From: Pithys albifrons albifrons
Taxonomy: Eukaryota > Chordata > Aves > Passeriformes > Thamnophilidae
Reading direction: 5' to 3'
DNA length: 64,000 nucleotides
Assembly: GCF_047495875.1 (NCBI RefSeq)
Contig: NC_092464.1
Span: 7,970,737 to 8,034,736 of the forward strand
Shown: positions 1-11,300 of the stretch, in pieces
Layout of the letters: each line of letters begins with the position of its first letter
Numbering within the stretch: position 1 is the stretch's first letter
Position numbers and translations under genes: made by a program
Notes under the pieces: model-generated
Seen by the model: only the letters and a program-made list of their open reading frames with translations
Databases searched by the model: none
Told to the model about the DNA's origin: nothing

Positions 1-166
1 GTTCCCTCCATTTCTCACCTTAGGGCAGAACCAGCTCAGATCTACTTCCTTGAGGTCAGTTGAGTTTTGAATGTTTCCCAGGGTGGAGATTTCACTACGT
101 CTCTGGGCAGCCATTAAACAAGGCAGTCATGGAGTATCCCTGGATGGGTTTGTAGAGAAGAAATAA

Positions 167-271
167 GGAATCATAGAATAGTTTGGGTTGGAAGGGACCT
201 TTAAAAATCATCTATTTCCAACCTCTGGCAAAGAGCAGGAACATCTTCAACTAGATCAGGTTGCTCAGAGC
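167..271 (-). repeat. CR1 LINE 3' end fragment
   Basis: The segment starts with the CR1 3' terminal signature (GAATCATAGAA), followed by GTTTGGGTTGGAAGGGACCT, a diverged TCATCTATTTCCAACC block and CTAGATCAGGTTGCTCAGAGC. This is the reverse complement of the 3' untranslated end of avian CR1 (chicken repeat 1), so the element lies on the minus strand with its 3' terminus at the left. About 105 bp is kept, a typical 5'-truncated copy. No coding part remains. Confidence 0.93.
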
Positions 272-3200
272 AATTAAAAAAAAAGTGAAAGCCAACAATT
301 GCTGATTAAACAGAATTACTTGATCTTCTTAACAAAAAACCCAGAAAGAACATTAGTTCAAGCTATTTTTGTGTTAAGGAAATTCAAAACCAACCACAAA
401 CAAATAACAATGAGTTTCTGTTTTTATCATGATACCAGATTAAATTTCAAATCTGAGAATGCTGCCTGGATCAGAAATTTTGGCTTTCAGCTGGTTCTTA
501 TTTCCTGGGAGTGTTAGAGGGGTAACAAAGGAGGCTCCAGAGAAGTCACAGATATGTCAAAAACCTGTAAGTAATATTCCAGGAAAGGTCCTTTGTGATT
601 TTGTCTGGGTGGTAGCGCTTCAATGCAATCGAGAAGAGAATTTGTGCCTTTCTAGGGATCTTTCATAGAATCAGTTGCTGCCATTCCTCAGTGTTAAATC
701 CTTGGGAGCCAACAAATTCATACTTTCAGCAAACAAATGACATCAATGGTGAATTATTGGCTTCAGCAGTAAACTTCCAGGTAGCAAACCTTATTCCTCT
801 CATTTGGAAAGGGAATATAAATGTATAAAATTCAAAGCATCCAACTTACAGTGCCACTCTGCAAATGGCCTGTAACTCCTTGAAATCACTCTCAATTCCC
901 AGCTTATCAGTGAGCTTCTGCTCATGATACACTCACTCTGATTTAAAAATCTGGTAGCTGTATGTGTGGGAAGCTCAGGTCACCCGCCTTCGCCCACATG
1001 TCCTGTGTTTACCCCGGGGACTAATGGCAGCGGGTGCATAGACTCCCCAGATTAGACATGACCCTGCTTCAGATGTCACACAGAACAGAGTGCCTGTGAT
1101 TAGTACCTATCTGTGAAATGTTCAAAGTGAATTGAGACTTAGCAGTCTCATCCGACTCCCTAACGGTCTGTAATCCCCCTGCATGGGGGGTCAGATGAGT
1201 TGATGTGACGCAATTTGTAATTAGGCAGCTTGAATAGCAGAGAGCCTTTAGCTGGCTGGGCAAAGCCTGCTTTCTCCAGGGAGAGTTTTACACAGTGAAA
1301 GGAAGAAAAGCAGCAAAGCAAACACACCGCTTCCAATAAAGCCAAGAAGCAACTACTCATGTTGCCCATGGCTTCTTTGTCTTCTCTACAAACAGCCTCT
1401 TTCCTACAAGGTTTTCTGTACTTGATAATGTGTTTTGTTTCCAGAAACAGCAGTTGCTTCCCATATTGGTAATGTGAATATCCGAGCTGTGGCCCTAAAG
1501 AAAGGAAAGCAACACTACATCCATTCAGATCCTCATTTAATGCCTATTTAGATCATTATTGGCTCCAGTAACACTAAAAGAATTCTATTCCTCTTTGTAG
1601 AAAATGTAATTATTTGTTGTCACTCTGTTTTAAACATTAATATCAAAATTTATTTCTATAAATAGAAGACCCAGGTGTTTTCTCAGGATTAAAAAGGCTG
1701 ATTTCTGGTCATCTTTCCCTTTAATTTCCTGCTACAATTCAGTAAGAGCTGAATTCTACAGCTCCTGACTCTAAATCCCTTCTAGAGTACAGAGAGTCTG
1801 TGTCAGGGGTCCTGGGGATCTGAGCCTTGCTCTGGACAGGACTGCTTTATATTGCAAGTTTATTTTAAGTCACTCTGTTGCATTTTCACTGTTCAGCCTC
1901 CAATCCAAGATTATCTTTGCCCATCTGTTATTTATCCTACTGGTTACATGACCTGTGGATTACCAAGCTTTTCTTTTAAAATCTCATTTCATTTATGTCC
2001 ATTCATTCCTTGCTGTGTGTTGTCAAAAAAGTTGCCAATGTGCAGTTTTACCTGAAAGAGTGATAAGATGCATAATGTATGTGTTTGGTCACACATCTGT
2101 AGCTATGTCTGTTTCTGTACCAGGTATGGCAGAATTTAGGAGGACCACACAAGTATCTACTCCATCCCCTGTAGGAAGTCCAGATGGCCATGATGGGAGA
2201 TTTTGTGTGTATGATGTTTCTTGAACAAACACATACCCATCAGTGTGAGCTGAATATTGTTATTAGATATTTTAACTGATTTTTTCACTGACCTCTGTAA
2301 TTTCCACTCACAAATTATACTAATCCTGCCTGTGCATGAGAAGTACTTCAGAAGTCCTCTGGCCACCAGTTGATTTAGGCATTAGTTTTGTCATTGTTCC
2401 TGCATCTCTCTAGTTCTGCCTTTCTGGGTTGCAGAAAAGTTTTGACTATGCCTGTTCTTGCCAAGACATATGGTGGATGTTCTAGTACTAAGATGGAAGC
2501 TTTGACCAAAAGGAAACCTCTCCCTCATCCAAAATAGTTCTAATCCAACTACAGCTATTGCACCTTGAACATGAATTAACACATGTACTCTGGACATGCT
2601 ACATAGAGGTCTAGCAAGTTGTTTGCAGAAAATCCCCTCTGGCTCTAAAAACATTCTTCCTGTCTTTTTTTGTTCCATACTAAATAAGTTTTCAGGAGGG
2701 GAACTAAAAATGCGATATTGCTGTTCCTGATATGCACTTTGCATCATACTGCACCTTTAAAGCTTTACTCAGGGCTGTGTCCCATTATGTTGGGAGCTGT
2801 AAAAGCAGAGGGAAAGTCACAGATGACCTCAGGGAAATCAGTTTTAAATTAATAGCATAAAACAAATAGCTGTGCAAACTTGGAGTTGGCAAAGCCTTGG
2901 GAGCATGTTGCATGAACAGAGGGGAGAGACTAATGGGAATAGTTCAGACAGGAGGGGAATATATACAAAGTTAAACCCTGATTTTTTTCTTCTAACACCT
3001 CTCCACTACAACCCTTTGGTGTGAAAGTAGAATTAGTCTCAGCTGTTTTGTTACCATTTTCATGTAACATATAATAAATTTAACAGGTTTAAAATGCTTC
3101 AAATTGTTTAAATTCTGTGTTCTAGTAAAATTGTTGCTATTACCTGGTGCTACAGTCATCCTCTTGGTCAGGATCTGGATATACAAACTAGTGACCACTG

Positions 3201-3280
3201 CAACCAGGAGTCAGAGCAAAGTCTCCTACACGTAAACTCAGTATAGTTCACACCAATTGTAATTCCTGTTGCTCCCTTTT

Positions 3281-3294
3281 GTGTGTGTGTGTGT
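3281..3294. repeat. (TG)7 microsatellite
   Basis: A short uninterrupted GT dinucleotide run follows a CCCTTTT tract. It is too short to be strongly polymorphic. Confidence 0.9.
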
Positions 3295-4020
3295 ATAAGT
3301 TTTTGCTATCTAAAGAACAGCTAGGGAAAACACAGAGGTGCCCAGCAGCAGCTTTGCCCTTCAGTGATAAAAGACTGAGAGGCAGGGGAAGAAAAGCTAG
3401 GAAAAGGTGCTAGGAGCTATTACTGATGTTGTGGTGGGCTCTGACTGCTAATTTTTCACATATCTTTCTCTATTACATGAGACCAGACACTCTCTTTCAG
3501 GCTCAGGAAGGGAACAGGAGGCCAAGACAGGATGTTTTCTTTTCTCTAGGCCTGGTTTCCTCCATCTCTCTAATCCTGCAATAAAAAATATCATCATAAA
3601 TGGCTGAAAACTGATAGTCTAACCAGGTTTTAATGAGCCACCTATGTCCTGGTTCTGTCTGCTACTTGACTCAGAGAGTGGAGACATTTTTGTTCTGAGA
3701 AACCTCAGCATACTATTGACTGAAAAGAGGAGCCATGATTTCAATCTCACAGCTGCAGGAGGATTCAGAACAAGAGACCATCCTCATGTTCCCTAAACCC
3801 TTGCTCTCAAAGATCTACCTCAAAATTTTTATTTTTGCTCATGAAAAGGAAAGGGAGCTATCATGTTCCCTTTCCCCATTACTGCTCGTGTCTGTACAAA
3901 AGGAGATAGGTTCTGGTAGCCATGTGCAAAGACATATCTGAATGGAAGAAAAAGAGCTTTTCCATAACACCAAACTAAAGGCAACTTCTTTATTTTTCTA
4001 TTTTTTTTTCCTAAACAGAA

Positions 4021-4038
4021 TTTACAAGCCATTACCCA
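4021..4038 (+). repeat. Dispersed 18-bp direct repeat, copy 1
   Basis: TTTACAAGCCATTACCCA occurs here and again at 4993-5010. Both copies are preceded by a CCTAA word about 10 bp upstream and followed by weakly alignable sequence, suggesting a wider diverged duplication of about 60 bp. I cannot assign it to a repeat family. Confidence 0.55.
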
Positions 4039-4740
4039 TCACATCCAGAGTATTACCAGAGCTGTCAAGAGAAAGGAATCAGTGTGGAAACAGCATTCCA
4101 CTGGGAAATGTAAAATGGCAACAAGTTGGTCCCTCTACAATATGTCTAACGCTCAATATAAAATGATGTACAACTAACCTGCAATGAGTTCTGCGCAGGA
4201 ACTCTCTTCTGGGATGCTGGCTTTTGGTTTCCTTGCTCGTTCAGAAAAATAGCTACTTATTAAAAAAATTCTTTATTTCCCTTCTTTATATTTTTTTCCG
4301 CATAGACTGATGAAGAAGCTGAGTGATTCAGCTGCTAATGTGATTGTGAGAGGGATATGTTTCAGCATTTATGATGATTTTATGGTGATTATAACTTCCT
4401 CTCAGTTACTTTCCATGCCATGCTCTCTTCAACATGAGTAACAAGTGGCTTCAGGCACTTTTCTTCTGTGGAGAATAAAGTATTAGCTCAGTGATGAAGT
4501 CTTCTCTTGGATCTGCTCTCGGTCCTTGATGCTTTGTACACTTCTCTCTTCCATTCGCTTTCCCCTCACATGCTCAAACTCTCCCCAAAACCCAATTTTG
4601 CATTTGATTAACATGTGCTGATCTATGGCTAATGCATCCACTGAGGGCTCAGGGACTTTGGAGGAATTTCCTACAAACATTTGCCCTGTTCTCCTTCAGC
4701 TGTGATTTCAGCTCCCAGAGAGAAACCCCTACTAGCAAAC

Positions 4741-5510
4741 TGACAAAGTCGCTTAAAGCTGCAGCATCCTCCATCTTTCCTTCTTCATGATCTTGTCTTT
4801 TCTTCCTTAATTCTCCCTTGTTTTTCTCACTCTCAGGTCTCTGCTTGGTCTTTATTCCTACTTCTTTTCTCCATTGATATATCCTACATTCCCACTACTG
4901 GCTGCCTGTATTTCTTTCCTAGTTTCCTTTCCTGAAGGGGTCTGCTCCAATACTCAGACACTTCTGAGGGAAACCCCACTACCTAAGCTGACTTTACAAG
5001 CCATTACCCACCAAACTGAGCACGTTGCTAGGCCTGTACTCATCTGCTTCCCTAACTCCCTTGGTTTCCTTCTCCTCTCAACTCACTGGGAACGCTGATG
5101 ACAACCATGAATTCCATTTTATATTCCCCCAACCATTTTTTGCTTGCTTTTCATCCAAATTTAGCTTCATCCTGAACTCTCACTGACATCATTTTTTTGG
5201 CCATGTCTGTGGGTCTCTGTTCCCCACCCCATTCTCCCTGATGCTTAGGCTTCTTCTATTGTTTTCTCACTCCTTTTCAATGCTTTATGGCTCACAGTCT
5301 CCTGAAGCAACAACTGTCTTCTAACTACTCTTGTACCCATGGAGTTCTCTTCTACTTTTTTTATACACCTTCCTTTTACCACTTCTGTTCTGTAAGTGAT
5401 GCCAAGCACATTCCCCCCTTCACAGTCCCAGCAGTCATCCCCATGTTTAGCTCTGCAATCAGCTTTCTGTTACCTCTCCATCATGTTTCTTGCCATTCCA
5501 GATGAATCAT
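4741..5510 (+). other. Pyrimidine-rich block
   Basis: About 770 bp are strongly enriched in C and T on the plus strand, with many CTTCTT, CTCCC and TTTCC words and few purine runs. The frames crossing it have no recognisable domains; their Ser/Leu/Phe/Pro-rich translations follow from the composition. It could be a decayed repeat or an old transcribed strand with compositional bias. No gene is supported. Confidence 0.5.
4993..5010 (+). repeat. Dispersed 18-bp direct repeat, copy 2
   Basis: This is the second exact copy of the word at 4021-4038, about 970 bp downstream in the same orientation. The preceding CCTAAGCTGAC aligns with CCTAAACAGAA at the first copy. It lies inside the pyrimidine-rich block. 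Confidence 0.55.
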
Positions 5511-6458
5511 GGTCACCCTAAATCTCCATCACAGAAAAATCAAACAGGATAGTGGCTAATGAACAGCTTTCCATGGGAGGGCTTTGGTGTTGAGCAGTTG
5601 TCTGTCCATTTTGCATTCCTATGTAAATTCAGATGAGTTATGAGTAAATAAATATTGCCAAAAATGCATTTTATGGGTTATGTGAACATTTGTAAAAGCT
5701 AGGTCATAGGCAAACACATCTCTACACTAGGGCAGAAGTTTTACATCAGGAATTTTCCAGGGCCTCCTAGACACTGTGTCCTATTAAGATGATCTGTTGT
5801 AAACCTCTGTTCCTCCCTTAGGACACACTAAAGAGTCATTCCTTATATATTATTTACATGGAGCTCTAGTCTAGGTAAATACATATGGTAATGCTGACTG
5901 TGTCATTTTGCACCTCGCTGTATTCATGCTTTTTTACTTGCTGTGGTAATACACTTGTTTGCAGTGGCTGTTTCATCAGAATATCCTTCAGCAGGGTTAG
6001 TAGAGTCTCTCAGGCTGTGGTACATACATTTGCTGAGAGATACAGAGAAAACTGAAATAGAAGAGATTATTTTTTAAACCCTAAGATGTTTGTCACTTAG
6101 GCTGTAAATCAGCTGTGCGTTATACAGATACATCACTGCTTTTTAAAATGTTTCTGAGTAAGCTGCAAATTGCCTCTGGACTTCCTGCCATTAGATTATT
6201 TTAATTATGCAGCAACTTCATCCTCATTTGAATACAAAGGGCCTGATTTTCATTGGGCACCCAAGCACTTTCTAGCCAGAGCAAAGGAGTTTAGCAGGAG
6301 CAGCTCAGACCTCTTCACACTTGCTCCCACCAAGCTGTCAGCCTTCATATAGCTGGGGAAAAGGGGACAGCTCTGGTGACCAGACATTTTCACTGACAGT
6401 GCCAGGCCAGAGGCTGAACTTCAGTAATGTTGCAGATGAAATGAATGTCTGGAAACTC

Positions 6459-6490
6459 CTGGGAGAATATTCCTGGGAGCAACTCCCAGG
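6459..6490. repeat. Short hairpin with an extra arm copy
   Basis: CCTGGGAG occurs at 6459-6466 and 6472-6479, followed after a 3-base loop by its reverse complement CTCCCAGG at 6483-6490. The second and third units form a perfect 8-bp stem. Stems of this size occur by chance in 64 kb, so function is not claimed. Confidence 0.6.
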
Positions 6491-7494
6491 GCTCACAGAA
6501 GGCAATGGGCTGTGATGTGGGTTTGTCTACAAAGAATGTGGTGGGGGATGAGCCTCTGCTCTGGTTTTAGTGAGGTATGAAAGTTGTCTTTTCTACTGAG
6601 CTTTCTTAACAAAACCCTCTCTATGAGCTAGACAACTGTACAAACTTCCTCCATTTCGGAGTGGTATAAAGAATGAGTTGTGCCTTGGCCAATGTATTTT
6701 TCCCTTTCTAAGACATACAGCAAAAAGTGTTTGATGCCATTCTTGAGTACTGCACTCACACAGTGAGGAGGGTGTGAACAGGCAATGCAGCTGCCACACT
6801 GCACTTGCCCAGCCTCCCACGTGCCCAGTCCTGGAACCCCTAGAAGTGGTGTGTTTCCTCTCTGGAACAGCACCCCATAGATTTTTCTCTCCTGAACTTG
6901 TACAGTCATTTTCTTAAGTCTATACAAACTTTCAGCATTTACAACACCTGTACTTCTGACAAAACTACTGCAGCTTAAATATCCATGTTAAAAAAGAACC
7001 CACTCTGTTGGTTGGTTTAATTTTTTTAAACATGCCACCTCACATCATCTCTTGGTGACCTCTAATTTCTGTATTATGAGGATTAAGTGTAATCACCACC
7101 TTGCCACCTCCACTGCGACATTCACAGCTTGTATCTTTGCTGGTGGTTCTATTCAGTCTAGTCACTTGTATGGAAATAATTTTGTAGCTCAACCTTTTCA
7201 ACCTTCTCTGAGCATTTTCCAATTGCCTGTATCCTTTTGAAGAGGAAGGATTAAAATTACAAACATTACTTCAAATGTCAGATAATTTACTGAATTCATA
7301 TAATGGCATAATGATATTTTCTGTACTCTTCTCTATTCTTTATCTTTTTGTTCTTTACTTTTTGATTGTCAGTGAGCATACAGCTAATAGTTTCATGAAA
7401 GTGACTTTTCTAACCTCAAGATGTTTTTCTTGAGTGGTAATAAGAGCCCATCATTATATACGCAAAGTTAAGATTGAGCTTGGGGTTTTGGGGC

Positions 7495-8345
7495 CTTTTT
7501 AAAATGAAATGTATTACTTCACACTTTGGTGTTAAATTTCATTTGCCATTTTATCATGAAGTCACATAATACTGTAATACTTCTGCAAGTCTTTGCAATT
7601 CACTTGTCTTTTGCTACTCTGAATAATAAAATATCAGCAAGCTTTCCCACCTCACTGACAAGACTTATCCACATCCTCGGTGTATAATTTAAAAGGTGTG
7701 TGTGCTGGAGCCATCTGTAGGATGGCATTGGTGACACCCCTACATGTTCCTGCCCTTTTATTCCTACCTTTCAGCTACCTGCTCATCCACGCAAAGACTT
7801 TCTCACTCATATTCCAAAACAACTAACTTTTAAAGAATTTCTGGTAAAGCAGTTTCTCAAAGACCTTTAGAAAATGTGGGGAAATTTGTCACCAGATTAG
7901 AGTTCTTTATCCAAAGACAAGATTCCTTCAACGTACTTCAAATAGGCTTGCACAGCATGATCTTTTTTTTTCTACAAAAGTGTCAACATTTCCTAATATA
8001 TCCCGGGTTTTGCCCACATACCTGCTAGTTTCTTTCTATGCTACATCTTCTACCAATTCACCCATTATGAATGTCATCCTGCCCCAAAGCTGAAATTCCC
8101 TGATTCTTCTGTCAGGATCCTTTAAAACTGGCATTGTATGGCCATTTATTCCTTGTTATTAAGACAGTTTTAAACAAAAGACAAGGTATTATCCAGTAGG
8201 TCACCTATGTTATGCTTTAGTGCCTTTAGTGTTTGGTGCATACCATCTAGTCCCTAGAGGTCTTTTTTCACTCTTCACTAGGTCAGTCACTATATTTGTC
8301 CTTACTTTTTCTCAGACCTCTTGTTATGCCTCAATCCTCTTTTGG
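7495..8345 (-). repeat. Ancient degraded CR1 LINE, ORF2 region
   Basis: Several blocks in the right order match the reverse complement of old amniote CR1 (turtle/bird CR1 type). They are TTAAATTTCATTTGCCATTTTA near 7530-7552, CTGAATAATAAAATATCAGC and CCCACCTCACTG near 7618-7658, GACACCCCTAC and TTTATTCCTACC near 7732-7768, a GCATGATC...CTACAAAAG block near 7957-7980, and GTGCATACCATCTAGTCC near 8236-8253. These correspond to the C-terminal reverse transcriptase part of ORF2 and the region behind it. The copy is full of substitutions and indels and has no open frame, so it is an old fossil, clearly older than the fragments at 167 and 61814. Confidence 0.82.
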
Positions 8346-11300
8346 CATTCAAATTCTTAGCAAAAGATGGACCTGGAAAGGGTATTCAGAGATTTAAACA
8401 ATATGGGGTTTAGTTTGCACTTTGCTTGTGCAGTTAGTATGATAAAACAGGATTTTTTTTTTCCTTTGGGGCATGATCTCAGCTACCTAAAAATTGGTCT
8501 TTTTCCTAATAGCTTTTGCTGCCTTGTTCTCCACCCCTGCTGGCATTTCTTCTGTTAAAAAAAAATGGTCACATGCATTTTATCTGTATTTGAGTATGTT
8601 ATTTTTAATTGATTTAAACATTCTCTAAGCTGCATGCCAGCTTTTTACCTTTTCAGATGAAACTAAAAGCTAAGGGAGTAAAATGCTGTAGGCAGATTGA
8701 GGATTGAGTGTTCAGTCACTCAGACAGGGGATTGATTAGCTAATTTTGTAAGCACAGTGACTTTGCAAGGACTGTAAGATCTAGACAGGTTATACATACA
8801 GCTTAAGAGAATGCACTAATCTGTAAACTACATTCAGAGATCTCTGAGAGAAACCCTTCATCAATATGAAATTGTTGAGTGTTTCACCCTTCTGTCTCTG
8901 CAGCCTGTGCTCAAATCGCTGTTCTATCCCATCCTTTCTGTATAGAAGGCGATCTATTGCAGCATGTAGAGGTTCTGCTCAAGGAAAATAGCAGAAAGGA
9001 TCCCTTCCTTCTCATGGGTCACCACATGTGGCCTGAAAAACAGGTGTTACTCTATGAAAAATAACATTGTTGAAAAATCCACAAATATGTAGGATCTGCA
9101 ATTTGATTGCACAAAGTGAAAAGGTAATAGATGAACAGGTAAAGCCAAGTGATGGTTCTGGTAACAGGTAATTTGTCCTTCAGACAGATCCAGCTGGCAC
9201 TTTGGAAACATCTGGAACAAAATCTTGTGGCTTGAACGCCAGAGAGCACAAAATCTTGTGGCTTGAGTGGGGGAGCCGAAAGCAGAAATAGAGGTGGGCA
9301 TGTTGATGGTCTATCTGTCTTCTGTGGAGATATTCTGTCTTCAGGACTTGACAAAGGCTTTCTTTGGATTCCTTAATGCATTGTAGTTTCTGATAATGTC
9401 ACTCAACTGATTAACTAAACCAATAATTAAAATTCTCAACTTGAACAGAGACCAGGGAGGTGAAGGTGTGTATGAAACAATTATGATGGTTTCACATCCA
9501 TAGCTTTCCTTATGTGCAGACCTTGTTCCAAATCTTATCTCTAAGCCCATGGATTATATGCTTCTTTTCTTTAAAGGATAATGAAACAGGTTCCATGATT
9601 TGTCAGAGCCTGCTCTAGCAGCTGAATTCCAGCTGCCTCACTAGTATTTCACAATGAGTATTTTTCTCTCTCTCTCTTTTTTTCTTCTTCATTAAAAAAA
9701 AATCTAAGATTGAGATCTCCAGGAGTGATGTTTTGGGGAGAAGTAGGCAAGTAATACTATTCTGTGATCTCCCAACCTTCATCAGTTCACTGATCCATTT
9801 AGTAATTTTCCTTTGCACAGCAAAATCTGTGTATTGGAAATGAAGGGTGTGTACAGCTAAACATTGCTGAACCACAAAATTACTATATCCTAAAATAGTT
9901 ATGCACCACTAAAATAAAAGGTAAGTAAATTATCATCTAAAAAATACAGCCTTCACTTAGTCTTTGGAAGGAATGAAAGCCCTGTAAGTAATAGCTCAGA
10001 AAAATTAAGGCACAACAGGAAAACTTTACTGCCTGATCTTGTATATACATGGGGTGCTTAGCAGGATGTGGGGAATGAACTTTTATAATGCATTATACAG
10101 GCTACAACCAAAGGTCTCCACTGGTGCAGGGTCACACTGTGCTGAGGACTCAATATAAACCCTGTGTAACAAAGGAACAGCAGGAATTAGTAAGAATATA
10201 AAATCAGTTATGAAGTACTTATCTTAAACCTTCCTTGAAATCAGAAGGATTTTAAATGCAACAGTCCCTTGAGTTGAAATTCAATGCTTTCAAGATTTAC
10301 TATTTGCTTCTTAAATTTTCTTCAGACTATTTGGCTGGGTAGTCTTACTTCTTACATATTGAAGACAAAAGGCTTTTGTTTAGCTGTTCACAAGGAGTCT
10401 ATACAGGGAGCCTAAATTATAGATAATCCTTAAGCACCTATGTAGGAGCAGTGTGCTTCTCTGATGCTGTTGCTAAAATTCTTCTGAATAAAATACTTGA
10501 AGGCAATAAATGCACCATCAAGTTTCATTCTCTTCCTTTTCAATCACACTCAGTAAAACTCTTCCCATGGTGAAAAAGCTGAGGAAATAAACTTTGAATT
10601 TCCAGAAAGGGAGTATTGAAAATGGTGAATTCAACTTCTTTGCAGCAGCAAGAATGACTTCAACAATCTGAACTTCAAAGGGATGAGCCATGTTTGCACA
10701 CAAGCTACTATAGCATAAAAATACAGATTGCAGACACCTACAGGTCTGCTGAACTGCAGAGGGCTGAGGTGGCCTCACTCAAAAGGGAGAAGCAGGGGCT
10801 TTGTCTGCCACATAGTCAAGGGTCCCTCTTTCTATTCAGGTGATGCTGGGCAAATGTACAGCTTGTACATGGTGCAGCAGATGCAGGATGTCCAACCTAC
10901 ATGAAAGCCTGTGTGCCTGTGCTGCAGCACAGCTGATCAGTCACACATTTAGAAGATATCTAAATGTTTTGCACAAATTTATTTTTCTCCATTAAAACAA
11001 TATTTCCTAAGAGGAAAAGAAAGAAAAAAAGTGATAACAGGCACCAAATCAGAAAGCTAATTCCCCATCTATCAAATTTGTTCATCATAGCTCTTAATCG
11101 ATATTTCACACTGCATTAATTTGGAAAGGTTTGCAAATGACACCTACAAAAATAACTTCAGTGTTAGAGAAAGATGTCCTAAAGCAGGACACTTAGGTTC
11201 GTCCATCCAGCTAATGGAAAAAATTAGAATCCGCTTGGGTTGCTGTTGTGGGAGTAGTACAGGGAACACCCTGGCTCTGAAAGGGCTCTTTAACCTAGAA

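Larger units (their letters stand above)
272..7490. other. Noncoding single-copy DNA, no gene seen
   Basis: All open frames here are short and show no recognisable domain or splice context. The stretch holds a short (TG)n run at 3281-3294, an 18-bp duplicated word at 4021 and 4993, a pyrimidine-rich block at 4741-5510 and a small hairpin at 6459-6490. It is A/T-rich throughout. It may be intergenic, or intronic to a longer isoform of the gene whose alternative first exon is at 37558. Confidence 0.7.

Noticed and set aside
1175..1190. CCCCCTGCATGGGGGG palindrome
   Set aside because: Short, GC-run based and isolated; not distinguishable from chance.
10917..10932. Perfect 16-bp palindrome CTGTGCTGCAGCACAG, plus a nearby 7-bp stem at 10854-10870
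   Set aside because: About one such 16-bp palindrome is expected by chance in 64 kb and there is no supporting context.
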